From NCBI GenBank assembly GCA_001704765.1, contig MBFK01000066.1, positions 1-64,000 on the forward strand: DNA of 64,000 bases, in the 5' to 3' direction. Positions 8,006 through 17,130 of the stretch are shown here, piece after piece; the stretch's first letter is position 1; each line of letters starts with the position of its first letter. The notes under the pieces are model-generated. The model worked only from the letters and a program-made list of their open reading frames with translations. It was not told where the DNA came from and ran no database searches. The position numbers and the translations under genes were made by a program. This stretch comes from Sinorhizobium shofinae. GTDB taxonomy: Bacteria; Pseudomonadota; Alphaproteobacteria; Rhizobiales; Rhizobiaceae.

Positions 8006-9304
8006 TTATTGCATCAGCAGGATTTGCAGGTCTGCGACATTGGTGCCGGTGGCGCCGGTAATCAACAGATCTCCCGACGATTGCAGGGCGCGGTAGGAGT
8101 CGTTGTTTTCAAGAAGTGCGACGGGATTGCACCCGCCTGTGCGCATCCGGCTCGTCGAGCTCGGATCGACGATGCCGCCCGCAGCGTCAGTGGGCCCGTC
8201 GCGGCCATCGGTGCCACCGCTCAGGAAAACCCAAGGGCGGTTGATCGCCGCCAGCTCGTTGAGCAGGGCAAAGCGCAACACAAGCTCCTGGTTGCGTCCG
8301 CCCATCCCGGTACCGACGACGCGCACAGTCGGCTCGCCACCGGCGACGATGGCCACTGGTCCGCGCTGGTTCGAGGCATCGATGGCTTTGCGGTGCATCG
8401 TTTGGGCGACGTCCGAAACATCCCCACCCAACCAATCGCCTGCCTTGAGGACGATCGGATAGCTCGCGTGGGCACTTGTGATCACCTGCTGTAGGCTGAT
8501 GCTGTTGGAGCCTATGATTACGTTTTCGACGTGATCGAATCTTTTGGCTTCATCGCGGACGAGATGGTTGACTTGCGAACGGATGGTGCCAGGCAGGCTA
8601 TCGCGCAACCCGTAGCGCTCGAGAATGGCAAGCACCTCCGCGGCCGTCGCCGAGGGCTGCGCCGTCGGGCCGCTGGCGATGGTGCCGACATCATCGCCCG
8701 GCACATCAGAAAGTATGAGCGACAGGATCCTCGCACCGGGAGCGAGCTGGGCCAGCCGCCCCCCCTTGAGGCGCGAGAACTGCTGGCGCACTGCATTGAT
8801 TTCTTTGATCTCCGCACCGGAGCGGATCAATGCGTCGTTAAGCGCGATCTTGTCGGCGAGGGAAAGGCCGGGCACCGGCGCGCAGATCAGGGCTGACCCG
8901 CCGCCACTGACAAGGACCAGCACCAAGTCCCCGGGTTCGGCCGCACGCGCAGCCCTTTCAACGGCATGGGCAGCCGCGATGCTACCCTCGTTGGGCAAGG
9001 GATGACCACCGGCAATGACGTGAACGTCTTCGATATCCTTCAGGTTCTCCTGGTTGGTGACGGCGCGTGCGCAATGGAGCTTGTCTCGAACGAAGGGCAG
9101 CGCGGCACGCGTCATCAGGCAGGCGGCTTTTCCGAAGGCGATCAGGATGACGCGCCGAGCTGCTGCGATCGCGTCGAGCCTACCTTCGAGTGCTGAAGTC
9201 ACCGCGCGCTCAGGGTCCGATGCGGCGACTCCTCCGCGGAACATGGCGATCGCCTGTTCGCGGAGCATGGACCCTACAGGAGCCGAACAGTCAGCGATGA
9301 TCAT
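8006..9304 (-). CDS. gckA: glycerate 2-kinase (MOFRL family)
   Basis: 432 aa, the usual length of the MOFRL/TtuD-type glycerate kinase. It phosphorylates D-glycerate to 2-phosphoglycerate with ATP, the exit of the serine-cycle glycerate branch towards PEP. Visible motifs: LVLVSGGGSAL (about residues 128-138), NAVRQQFSRLKGG, LSDVPGDD, and in the C-terminal domain IVAGGEPTV plus GRNQELVLRFAL and FLSGGTDGRDGP. The start overlaps the hprA stop (ATGA at 9301-9304), so the two are probably translationally coupled. The same family acts in tartrate degradation as ttuD; the serine-cycle context makes the C1 role more likely. Confidence 0.92.
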   Translation of the reverse strand: MIIADCSAPVGSMLREQAIAMFRGGVAASDPERAVTSALEGRLDAIAAARRVILIAFGKAACLMTRAALPFVRDKLHCARAVTNQENLKDIEDVHVIAGGHPLPNEGSIAAAHAVERAARAAEPGDLVLVLVSGGGSALICAPVPGLSLADKIALNDALIRSGAEIKEINAVRQQFSRLKGGRLAQLAPGARILSLILSDVPGDDVGTIASGPTAQPSATAAEVLAILERYGLRDSLPGTIRSQVNHLVRDEAKRFDHVENVIIGSNSISLQQVITSAHASYPIVLKAGDWLGGDVSDVAQTMHRKAIDASNQRGPVAIVAGGEPTVRVVGTGMGGRNQELVLRFALLNELAAINRPWVFLSGGTDGRDGPTDAAGGIVDPSSTSRMRTGGCNPVALLENNDSYRALQSSGDLLITGATGTNVADLQILLMQ

Positions 9305-10269
9305 ACGACTTTGTCCGGAACGGGATGCCCTCCGAAGAAGGCGGTGAGGTTTTCGACAGCCCTCATGCCCATATCCACCCGGGTTTCCTCGGTCGCGCTG
9401 CCGAGATGTGGCAGCAGCACGACATTCTCCATGCGCATCAAGGCCGGCGGCACGTTCGGCTCGCCGTCGTAGACGTCAAGCGCCGCGCCGGCGATTTTGC
9501 CGGCTTCGAGCGCCTCGATCAGCGCATTCTGGTCGACCACGTCACCTCGGGCGGTGTTGATGAGGAAAGTGCCTCGCTTCATCGCTCCGAGCCGTGCAGC
9601 ATTGATGAGGTGCCGGTTTTCGGCGCCGCCGGGGCAGTGTAGCGACACGAAATCGGCTCGCGCGAGCACATCTTCGATCGTCGGCAACTGGCGTGCCCCC
9701 ATGGCGCGGGTTTCCTCGTCGTCGACCTTGGAGCGGTTGTAGAAGATGACATTCATATCGAAGCCGAAATGCGCACGCCTGGCAGTCGCCTTGCCGATGC
9801 GGCCCATGCCGATGATGCCGATGGTCTTGCCGGTCACCCTGGTGCCGATCATATGGGTGGGGCACCACCCTTCCCACCGGCCGGCGCGCAGCTGGCGTTC
9901 GCCCTCGCCTGCCCTACGAGAAATCGAGAGCAGAAGGCTCATGGCGATATCGGCGGTGCAGTCGGTCAGCACACCCGGCGTGTTGGTCACTGTAATGCCG
10001 CGTTCGCGCGCGGCATCGAGATCGATATGGCTAAAGCCGACGCCAAAATTTGCTAGCAGCCTGGTCCGGAATTCCGCGGCCGGAAAGACGGCGGCCGGCA
10101 GTTTATCGCTGACGGTCGGGAGGATCGCGTCGAAGTTCAGGAACGCTGCCTTCAGCTGCGCCAAGCTCATCGGTGCGTCGCTTTGATTGAAGGTTGTGTC
10201 GAACCGCTCAACTAGCACGTCTTCCACAGCCGCGGGCCAACGCCGCGTGATCATAATGCGTGGTTTCAT
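9301..10269 (-). CDS. hprA: hydroxypyruvate/glyoxylate reductase (D-2-hydroxyacid dehydrogenase)
   Basis: 322 aa. Reduces hydroxypyruvate to D-glycerate in the serine cycle. The Rossmann motif GMGRIGKATARR follows a conserved GKTIGI strand. The catalytic Arg (NTARGD), Glu (DVYDGEP) and His (LLPHLGSAT) are all in place. After the second strand the sequence reads IFYNRSK rather than ending in an Asp, a pattern associated with NADP(H) preference; that is inference. A strong ribosome-binding site (GAGGGG) precedes the ATG. It sits between mtkB (136 bp gap with a strong hairpin) and gckA (4-bp overlap). Confidence 0.9.
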   Translation of the reverse strand: MKPRIMITRRWPAAVEDVLVERFDTTFNQSDAPMSLAQLKAAFLNFDAILPTVSDKLPAAVFPAAEFRTRLLANFGVGFSHIDLDAARERGITVTNTPGVLTDCTADIAMSLLLSISRRAGEGERQLRAGRWEGWCPTHMIGTRVTGKTIGIIGMGRIGKATARRAHFGFDMNVIFYNRSKVDDEETRAMGARQLPTIEDVLARADFVSLHCPGGAENRHLINAARLGAMKRGTFLINTARGDVVDQNALIEALEAGKIAGAALDVYDGEPNVPPALMRMENVVLLPHLGSATEETRVDMGMRAVENLTAFFGGHPVPDKVV

Positions 10270-10368
10270 CGCATTCCCCTCGTAAGAAAACGCCGTGCCA
10301 ATGGCCGCGCGGTCCCCACGAATTGCGCATCGGCTTTCACGAAAATCGAGACCGAACTGGGTTCGAGG

Positions 10369-10395
10369 AGAGGAGCCGGCGGCGCCGGCTCCTCT
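10369..10395. other. strong hairpin between mtkB and hprA
   Basis: A perfect 12-bp GC-rich stem (AGAGGAGCCGGC / GCCGGCTCCTCT) with a 3-base loop, in the 136-bp gap after the mtkB stop. No T-run follows on the minus strand, so it is not a classic terminator. It more likely sets mRNA processing or stability, or partial termination, within the operon. Confidence 0.6.
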
Positions 10396-10405
10396 GAAGG
10401 CCGGG

Positions 10406-11305
10406 TCAGGCGGCCTTCTTCCCCTGCTCGAGCACGCCTGCGACGGTCGGACCGAAGGCGGCAGGCGTCGGCACGATCGTCACGCCTGCCTCGCGCAGGA
10501 TCTCGACCTTTTCCTGGGCGGATTCGCCGAAGGCGGAGATGATGGCGCCTGCATGGCCCATGCGCTTGCCCTTGGGCGCCGAGAGGCCAGCGATGTAGGC
10601 GATCAACGGCTTGCGCATGTGGTGCTTGGCCCATTCCGCGGCTTCCGCTTCCTGTGGTCCGCCGATCTCGCCGATCATCACCACGGCGTCGGTGTCGGGG
10701 TCTTCCTCGAACAGCTTGAGGACGTCCTTGAAGGATGAGCCGTTGATCGGATCGCCGCCGATGCCGACGCTGGTCGAAACGCCGATGCCAAGCGCCTTCA
10801 TCTGAGAGGCCGCCTCGTAGCCGAGGGTTCCCGAGCGCCCGACGATGCCGACGCGGCCGGGCAGGTAGATGTGGCCCGGCATGATCCCCATCAGGGCCTG
10901 GCCGGGGGTAATGACGCCGGCGCAGTTCGGGCCGATCAGGCGCATGCGGTCTTCATAGCGGAAGCGGCGCATATAGCGTTTGACCCGCATCATGTCTTGC
11001 GAGGGTATGCCGTCGGTGATGCAGACGCAGAGCTTCACGCCGGCCTCGGCCGCCTCCATGATCGAGTCGGCAGCGAAGGGCGGCGGCACGAACACGATCG
11101 AGGCTTCCGCACCGGTCTCGCGCACCGCACCTTTGACCGTGTTGAACACTGGAATGCCGTGGTGCACCTGTCCGCCCTTGCCGGGGGTGACACCGCCGAC
11201 GACGTTGGTACCGTAGCGTTTCATGTCCTCGGCATGGAAGGAGCCGATCTTGCCGGTCAAGCCCTGGACGATGACGCGCGTCCTGCGATTTAATAGAACT
11301 GCCAT
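10406..11305 (-). CDS. mtkB: malate thiokinase (malate-CoA ligase), small/alpha subunit
   Basis: 299 aa, SucD-like. With MtkA it converts malate, ATP and CoA to malyl-CoA. An N-terminal CoA-binding Rossmann domain (RVIVQGLTGKIGSFHAEDMK) and a ligase domain carrying the phosphohistidine loop (KRMGHAGAIISAFGES) are present. The call as malate rather than succinate thiokinase rests on its position between mcl/mtkA and hprA. Good ribosome-binding site (GGGAGG) six bases before the ATG. The gap to mtkA is only 12 bp, as expected for a stoichiometric pair. Confidence 0.92.
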   Translation of the reverse strand: MAVLLNRRTRVIVQGLTGKIGSFHAEDMKRYGTNVVGGVTPGKGGQVHHGIPVFNTVKGAVRETGAEASIVFVPPPFAADSIMEAAEAGVKLCVCITDGIPSQDMMRVKRYMRRFRYEDRMRLIGPNCAGVITPGQALMGIMPGHIYLPGRVGIVGRSGTLGYEAASQMKALGIGVSTSVGIGGDPINGSSFKDVLKLFEEDPDTDAVVMIGEIGGPQEAEAAEWAKHHMRKPLIAYIAGLSAPKGKRMGHAGAIISAFGESAQEKVEILREAGVTIVPTPAAFGPTVAGVLEQGKKAA

Positions 11306-11317
11306 TTCGGCCTCCCG

Positions 11318-12502
11318 TTAGTGCTTCTTCCGCTTGGCAAAGGCGCGCATCGCCTCAACCGATTTCTCGGCCGCTTCGGCCAGTGTGTCGGCCACGATCA
11401 CCTTCTCGCCTGACTCGGCGAGAATGCGGCGGCCTTCCTCGACGTTGGTTCCGGCCAGGCGCACCACCAGCGGCACATGCACGCCGACCTCGCGGATTGC
11501 CTTGATGACCCCCTCGGCCACCCAGTCGCAGCGGTTGATGCCGGCGAAGATGTTGACCAGGATGGTGTCGATATTCTTGTCGGCAAGCACGGCGCGAAAG
11601 GCCTTGGCTACGCGTTCAGGTGAGGCGCCGCCGCCGATGTCGAGAAAGTTGGCGGGCTCGCCGCCAGCGATCTTGATCATGTCCATGGTCGCCATCGCCA
11701 GGCCGGCGCCGTTGATGATGCAGCCGATGTTGCCGTCTAGGCCGACATAGGAGAGACCGCGATCGCTGGCGAAAGTCTCGCGCGGATCTTCCTGCGATTT
11801 GTCGCGCAGCTCCGAGATCTCCGGGCGACGGTAGAGGGCGTTCTCGTCGAAGGACATTTTGGCGTCCAACGCGATAAGGTTGTTGTCGCGGGTGACGACC
11901 AGCGGGTTGATTTCCAGCATGGCGGCGTCAAAGTCGCGGAACACACGGTAGCAGCCAAGCAGCGTGTCCACCGCCTTGCCAATCAAACTGTTCTCCAGTC
12001 CGAGGCCGAAGGCGATCTCGCGCGCCTGGAATTCCTGCATGCCCGCACCCGGGTCGACGATCGCACGGATGATCGAGTCAGGCTGCTTCTCGGCGATTTC
12101 TTCGATCTCCATGCCGCCGGAGGCGGAGGCCACGATCATGACGCGCTCCGATTTGCGGTCGAGCACAATGCCGAGATAAAGCTCCTGGCGGATGTCAACT
12201 GTTTCCTCGATGTAAAGGCGCGAGACCAGCTTGCCCTTCGGGCCGGTCTGGTGGGTTACCAGCTTGCGGCCGAGCATGTATTCGGCGGCGTCGGACACTT
12301 CGCTGTCGGACTTGCAGATGCGGACGCCGCCTGCTTTGCCGCGAGCACCGGAATGGATCTGCGCCTTAACCACCCAATTGTCGCCGCCGATCTCACTGGC
12401 GCGGTAGGTCGCCTGCTCCGGACTGTAGGCAAGGCCACCACGCGGGATATGCACCGAGTAGCGCGACAGCAGTTCCTTCGCCTGGTATTCATGGATGTCC
12501 AT
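11318..12502 (-). CDS. mtkA: malate thiokinase, large/beta subunit
   Basis: 394 aa, SucC-like ATP-grasp subunit. The start [15 protein letters not shown] is the family signature, followed by the ATP-grasp region ([18 protein letters not shown]) and the C-terminal CoA-ligase domain ([34 protein letters not shown]). It forms malyl-CoA with MtkB. A GAGGAGG ribosome-binding site precedes the ATG, and mcl ends 13 bp upstream. A housekeeping sucCD would normally sit with mdh and sucAB, which are absent here, so the mtk assignment is favoured. Confidence 0.92.
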   Translation of the reverse strand: MDIHEYQAKELLSRYSVHIPRGGLAYSPEQATYRASEIGGDNWVVKAQIHSGARGKAGGVRICKSDSEVSDAAEYMLGRKLVTHQTGPKGKLVSRLYIEETVDIRQELYLGIVLDRKSERVMIVASASGGMEIEEIAEKQPDSIIRAIVDPGAGMQEFQAREIAFGLGLENSLIGKAVDTLLGCYRVFRDFDAAMLEINPLVVTRDNNLIALDAKMSFDENALYRRPEISELRDKSQEDPRETFASDRGLSYVGLDGNIGCIINGAGLAMATMDMIKIAGGEPANFLDIGGGASPERVAKAFRAVLADKNIDTILVNIFAGINRCDWVAEGVIKAIREVGVHVPLVVRLAGTNVEEGRRILAESGEKVIVADTLAEAAEKSVEAMRAFAKRKKH

Positions 12503-12515
12503 GTGGGGTTCCTCC

Positions 12516-13481
12516 TCAGTTTGGCGTACTGGTGCGCGACCGCGCCGACCGCTCGATTGCCTCGTGCATGACGAGTACGTTGCGGGCCATGCGTTCGGAT
12601 GCGGCGTCGATCATCTTGCCGTCGAGGGCCGCGGCACCCTTGCCCTTTTCCTCGGCCTCTTTCAGCACTTCGATGATCCGCCGGGCGCGGGTGACTTCCT
12701 TCTCCGGTGGCGAGAACACGGCGTTGGCGAGCTCGATCTGTGAAGGGTGGATCGCCCACTTGCCTTCGATGCCGAGCGCGGCCGCTCGCTTGGCGGCGGC
12801 TATGTAACCGTCTGGATCGGAAAAGTCGCCGAACGGTCCGTCGATGGCGCGCAGGCCATAGGCGCGGCAGGCCACCGTCATGCGCGAGAGTGCTGCGTGC
12901 CACTGGTCGCCCGGATAGTCGGGATTAAGGCCGCCGATACTGACAGTGCGCGCCTTGCAGCTCGCGGCATAGTCGGCGACGCCGAAATGAAGCGCCTCGA
13001 GCCGACCGCCATAGGCGGCGATGGCTTCGACATTGGCCATGCCAAGAGCGGTTTCGATCAGCGCCTCAAGGCCGACGCGAGTCTTGAAGCCTTTGGCGGC
13101 CTCGATCTGGTTGACCATGGCATCGACCATGTAGAGGTCGGCCGGAACGCCTACCTTGGGCACCAGGATGGTGTCGAGCCGATCGCCGGCCTGCTCCATC
13201 ACGTCGACCACGTCGCGGTACATATAGTGGGTGTCGAGGCCGTTGATGCGCACCGAAATCGTTTTGCCGCGGCCGCGCCAGTCGATCTCGTTGAGCGCCT
13301 CGATGATGTTCTTGCGTGCCCGCTCCTTGTCGGGCGGAGCGACCGCGTCCTCTATGTCGAGAAAGATGTAGTCGGCAGCACAGTCGGCGGCCTTGCGGAT
13401 CATATCCGGGTTGGAGCCCGGCACTGCGAGCTCGCTGCGCTGAAGACGCAGCTTGAGCAGGTGGTGAATCGTGTGGCTCAT
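12516..13481 (-). CDS. mcl: L-malyl-CoA lyase
   Basis: 321 aa from the ATG at 13481, chosen for the strong GGGAGGAG upstream; the frame extends 10 codons further. HpcH/HpaI/CitE-type TIM barrel that cleaves malyl-CoA to glyoxylate and acetyl-CoA. Visible are the acidic metal site [10 protein letters not shown], the CoA/substrate Arg segment [15 protein letters not shown], and [17 protein letters not shown] near the C-terminus. Citrate-lyase beta relatives are shorter. Its place immediately before mtkA makes the malyl-CoA lyase call firm. Confidence 0.93.
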   Translation of the reverse strand: MSHTIHHLLKLRLQRSELAVPGSNPDMIRKAADCAADYIFLDIEDAVAPPDKERARKNIIEALNEIDWRGRGKTISVRINGLDTHYMYRDVVDVMEQAGDRLDTILVPKVGVPADLYMVDAMVNQIEAAKGFKTRVGLEALIETALGMANVEAIAAYGGRLEALHFGVADYAASCKARTVSIGGLNPDYPGDQWHAALSRMTVACRAYGLRAIDGPFGDFSDPDGYIAAAKRAAALGIEGKWAIHPSQIELANAVFSPPEKEVTRARRIIEVLKEAEEKGKGAAALDGKMIDAASERMARNVLVMHEAIERSARSRTSTPN

Positions 13482-13537
13482 TTTCTCTCCTCCCTTTGGA
13501 GCGCCGCGCATCCGAAGGAACGTGCGGCGCTGGCGCG

Positions 13538-14728
13538 TCAGGCTACTTTGGCGATCGCCGGCTGCGCCGACAGCCGGTAGTGTTCAAGCGCGGCGCCCAC
13601 GCCGGAACCGGGCCGCACCTTCACGCCGCAATCGCGCAGCGCCATCTCAGCCGCTGAGATCGCGCCGCACATCATCACTTCGTTGACCCAGCCGAGATGG
13701 CCGATCCGAAACACCTTGCCGGCGACCTTGCTGAGGCCGACGCCGAGTGAGGTCTGGTAGCCGTAATAGGCCCGGCGGACGACCTCGGCGCTGTCGATGC
13801 CTTCCGGCACCAGCACCGCACTGACGGTGTCGGATTGCCACTTGGCCTCCTTGGCGCAGAGCCTTAGACCCCAGGCTTCGACCGCCTTGCGGACACCGGT
13901 CGCCAGTCGGTTGTGGCGCTCGAAGATGTTATCAAGGCCTTCTTGATGAATAAGGTCGAGGGCCGCGCGCAGGCCGCGCAGCAGCTGTACCGCCGGCGTG
14001 TAGGGGAAGTACCCGGTGTCGTTGGCGCGGATCTGATCCTCGAAGGAGAAGTAGCAGCGATTGTGCTTGGCGGTCCTGGCGGTGGCGAGCGCCTTCTGGC
14101 TGACCGACAGAAAGCCAAGCCCCGGCGGCAGCATGAAACCCTTCTGCGAGCCGGAGACGGCGCAGTCCACTCCCCACTCCTCTTGACGGAAGTCGATCGA
14201 GCCGACTGAGGAGACGCCATCGACGAAGAGCAGAGCCGGGTGCTTGGCGGCATTGAGGGCGGCCCGCACGGCGCTGACGTCGCTGGTTACGCCGGTTGCG
14301 GTTTCGTTGTGGGTGACAAATACCGCTTTGATACGATGCTCTTTGTCCTGTGCGAGCCGCTCGGCATAGATCTCGACCGGGCAGCCGGCGCCCCACTCGA
14401 CATCGACCACAGCGACGTCGAGGCCGAAGCGTTCGCACATGTCGACCCACAGATGCGAGAACTGACCGAAGCGCGACATCAGCACCCGGTCGCCGGGACT
14501 AAGGGTGTTGGCGATCGCCGATTCCCATGCGCCCGTGCCCGAGGACGGGAAGATGAAGACGCGGCCGGTCTCGTTGCGGAACACCTTCATAAGGTCGGTG
14601 AAGAGGCCGCGCGTTAAGTTTGGATAGTCCGGGGCGCGCATGTCTTCCATCGACATGTTCATCGCCTGCCGGACGATCTCCGGAACATTGGTCGGTCCTG
14701 GAACGAAAAGCTGGGTGAAGCCGGCCAT
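13538..14728 (-). CDS. sga: serine-glyoxylate aminotransferase
   Basis: 396 aa class-V PLP aminotransferase. Converts serine plus glyoxylate to hydroxypyruvate plus glycine. The start GFTQLFVPGPTNVPEIVRQA is typical of the AGT/SgaA group. The PLP lysine lies in VSGSQKGFMLPPG, preceded by FVDGVSSVGSIDF, which holds the Asp that pairs with the PLP ring. GGGAGGA precedes the ATG. It is 56 bp upstream of mcl. Also called sgaA in methylotrophs. Confidence 0.93.
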   Translation of the reverse strand: MAGFTQLFVPGPTNVPEIVRQAMNMSMEDMRAPDYPNLTRGLFTDLMKVFRNETGRVFIFPSSGTGAWESAIANTLSPGDRVLMSRFGQFSHLWVDMCERFGLDVAVVDVEWGAGCPVEIYAERLAQDKEHRIKAVFVTHNETATGVTSDVSAVRAALNAAKHPALLFVDGVSSVGSIDFRQEEWGVDCAVSGSQKGFMLPPGLGFLSVSQKALATARTAKHNRCYFSFEDQIRANDTGYFPYTPAVQLLRGLRAALDLIHQEGLDNIFERHNRLATGVRKAVEAWGLRLCAKEAKWQSDTVSAVLVPEGIDSAEVVRRAYYGYQTSLGVGLSKVAGKVFRIGHLGWVNEVMMCGAISAAEMALRDCGVKVRPGSGVGAALEHYRLSAQPAIAKVA

Positions 14729-15274
14729 GTAAAGTCCTCCCGAAGACTGCTGAGGGCGCCGTGCCCTTTTTTGGCTTTCGGGAGGATGATCGATTCACGG
14801 TCGCCGACCCACAACACCTGTCGGGATAGAAACGCCGACCTTTGGGCGTTGGGCCGAGCCCACCCATTCAGCGGTGCCGGCGTCCTATCGGATAGGAAGA
14901 GACCTACCCGCGAAAGTATTCACGAGCACCAGGTGTAGCCGTCATCGATTCTGAGCACGGCAATCGTCTCTGAAACTCGCGTCAAAAGTGTCCATGACGA
15001 TCTTCGCGTCACGGCAACGGCGAAGAACCCGAGCAAAGGTCGGCGGCAGCACACTTTAGAATGGGATGTCACGATAAGGCAGGCGACTTTGAGACTACCT
15101 TGGCCAGGGGCGGTATCGTGACGGTTGAAAATCAAATCTTTAAAGCAAAAGCTCTGTCCCGTCGCCGGACGGGGCTCTTCATTTGCGGTCCTGGGACTTG
15201 GAAGGATCGATGCCGTACCGGCAAATGCATGGCACACAGCGGCAGCGATTGGTTTCGTGCGGCGTCGAAACGAC
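14729..15274. other. 545-bp gap inside the serine-cycle operon
   Basis: No convincing gene on either strand; short frames here have no ribosome-binding site and poor codon use. The gap is large for a Rhizobiales operon, so sga may have its own promoter here, or an ancestral gene was lost between sga and the 126-aa ORF. I see no terminator-type hairpin. Confidence 0.5.
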
Positions 15275-15655
15275 TTATGCCTCGACGCCGGCGTTGCGCA
15301 GTTGCACCGCCGACGACGTCGGGTGCAGCAGTGACCGCGTCAGTCGCTCGACGCAGAGCGGCATGACCAGCTTGGCACCGTCGGCATAGAGTGAGCCGCC
15401 TGAAGCACGAAAAGATCCCTTGTCGATGATGATTTCGAGCACGTCGCGCGTCCTGAGTGGCAGCAGGTCGGTGCAGGCGCTCATGTGGGCGAAGATACGA
15501 CTGATGAGGACGTTGCACCCTTCCACGGCCACGAGAGGTTCCTCGTTTCCGTCCTCCCACTCCTCAAGTGCTTCAAGCGCGTCATGGAAGGCGTTGTGGA
15601 GAGTGATGGGAGCATGGCCCTCATAAAGTTCCGGGAGCACTTTCTGCATATGCAT
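15275..15655 (-). CDS. hypothetical protein within the serine-cycle operon, 126 aa
   Basis: I do not recognise a family. It is a soluble, acidic, probably helical protein (NAFHDALEALEEWEDGNEEP, TRDVLEIIIDKGSFRASGG). It has a cysteine in each of the middle and C-terminal parts and no signal or membrane segment. It lies between glyA (131 bp gap) and sga (545 bp gap) on the operon strand. Two in-frame ATGs are only two codons apart (MHMQ). Position suggests an accessory or regulatory role in C1 assimilation; that is inference only. Confidence 0.65.
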   Translation of the reverse strand: MHMQKVLPELYEGHAPITLHNAFHDALEALEEWEDGNEEPLVAVEGCNVLISRIFAHMSACTDLLPLRTRDVLEIIIDKGSFRASGGSLYADGAKLVMPLCVERLTRSLLHPTSSAVQLRNAGVEA

Positions 15656-15785
15656 GTCCTCTTCTGGCTCAATTGGATCGTGCTTATGCGTGTTGCGGTG
15701 GTGGACGCTGCCCCCAGGTCCACCATCGACGCTTCAGGGGCATTTCGTGATCGAACCGTCGACGCCCGCTCTGGAGCGACCGAAA

Positions 15786-17090
15786 TCACTCGTAGATTGG
15801 GAATCGACCGACCAGTTCATGCACCTCCTCGCGCACCGCCGCCTCGATCGCCGCGTTGCAAGTCTCGCCGTAGGCCGCCAGGCCGTCGATAATCCTCATC
15901 GTCAGGCGGCCAACTAGGCGAAATTCTTCCGCGAGGAACCCGCGAGTCGTGCAGGCTGGAGTGCCGAGACGGACGCCAGACGTGACCATTGGGCCCTGCG
16001 GGTCGAACGGGATGCCATTCTTGTTGCAGGTGATGCGGGCGCGGCCGAGTGCCGCCTCCACCGCCTTGCCGGTGAGGTTCTTGCGCCGGAGGTCGACCAG
16101 CATCAGATGCGTGTCGGTGCCGCCCGAGACGATATCGACCCCACCCCTGGACAGCGTTTCGGCCAGCGTCTTGGCATTGGCGACGACGTTTGCGGCATAG
16201 ACCTTGAATTCGGGCGTCAGCGCCTCGCCAAGGGCAACCGCCTTTGCGGCAATGACGTGCATCAGCGGGCCGCCCTGCAGGCCGGGGAACACGGCCGAAT
16301 TGATCTTCTTGCCGATCTCCTCGTCGTTGGACAGCACCATGCCGCCGCGCGGGCCGCGCAACGTCTTGTGCGTGGTGGTGGTCACGACATGGGCGTGCTC
16401 CAGCGGATTCGGATGCACGCCCCCGGCAACTAGACCAGCGAAATGTGCCATGTCGACAAAGAGCTTTGCTCCCACTTCGTCAGCAATTTCGCGGAATACC
16501 TTGAAGTCGATGATGCGCGGATAGGCCGAGCCGCCGGCGAGGATCACCTTTGGCTGATGTTTCCTGGCCAGGTCGCGCACCTCGTCCATATCGATGCGGT
16601 GGGTGTCGGGGCGCACGCCGTACGAAACAACGTTGAACCACTTGCCCGACTGGTTGACCGGCGCGCCGTGGGTCAGGTGCCCTCCGGCGGCGAGGTTGAG
16701 ACCGAGGAAGGTGTCGCCCGGCTGCATCAACGCCATGAACACCGACTGGTTGGCTTGGCTTCCGGAATTGGGCTGCACGTTAGCGAAGCTGCAATTGAAT
16801 ATCGTCTTGGCGCGTTCGCGGGCGAGCTCCTCGACCTCGTCGACATATTGGCAGCCGCCATAGTAGCGACGGCCGGGATAACCCTCGGCATATTTGTTGG
16901 TCAGCACCGAGCCTTGCGCCTCGAGCACTGCCTTGGAGACGATGTTTTCCGAGGCGATCAGTTCAATTTCGTCGCGCTGGCGGTGAAGTTCGCGGTCAAT
17001 CATGCCGCTCACGGCGGGATCCGCCTGTGCTACGCCGCTGCGGAAGAAATGGCTGGCACTGCCGATGCCGAGTCTGGTGGGAATGTTCAT
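15786..17090 (-). CDS. glyA: serine hydroxymethyltransferase
   Basis: 434 aa from the ATG at 17090, which has GAGGAG five bases upstream; the longer frame to 17294 overlaps ppc and is not used. Catalyses glycine plus methylene-H4F to serine, the C1 entry of the serine cycle. Motifs: [14 protein letters not shown] near the N-terminus, [17 protein letters not shown], and the PLP lysine in [15 protein letters not shown]. Probably a second, pathway-dedicated copy, because the gene sits in the C1 operon and glyA normally also exists elsewhere; the window cannot show that. Confidence 0.95.
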   Translation of the reverse strand: MNIPTRLGIGSASHFFRSGVAQADPAVSGMIDRELHRQRDEIELIASENIVSKAVLEAQGSVLTNKYAEGYPGRRYYGGCQYVDEVEELARERAKTIFNCSFANVQPNSGSQANQSVFMALMQPGDTFLGLNLAAGGHLTHGAPVNQSGKWFNVVSYGVRPDTHRIDMDEVRDLARKHQPKVILAGGSAYPRIIDFKVFREIADEVGAKLFVDMAHFAGLVAGGVHPNPLEHAHVVTTTTHKTLRGPRGGMVLSNDEEIGKKINSAVFPGLQGGPLMHVIAAKAVALGEALTPEFKVYAANVVANAKTLAETLSRGGVDIVSGGTDTHLMLVDLRRKNLTGKAVEAALGRARITCNKNGIPFDPQGPMVTSGVRLGTPACTTRGFLAEEFRLVGRLTMRIIDGLAAYGETCNAAIEAAVREEVHELVGRFPIYE

Positions 17091-17130
17091 TTGGCTCCTC
17101 TCTTGCGCTTCACTGCGCCGTGAATGCTCG

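Noticed and set aside
10406..12502. Succinyl-CoA synthetase (sucCD)
   Set aside because: Same fold, but placement between mcl and hprA in a serine-cycle operon supports malate thiokinase.
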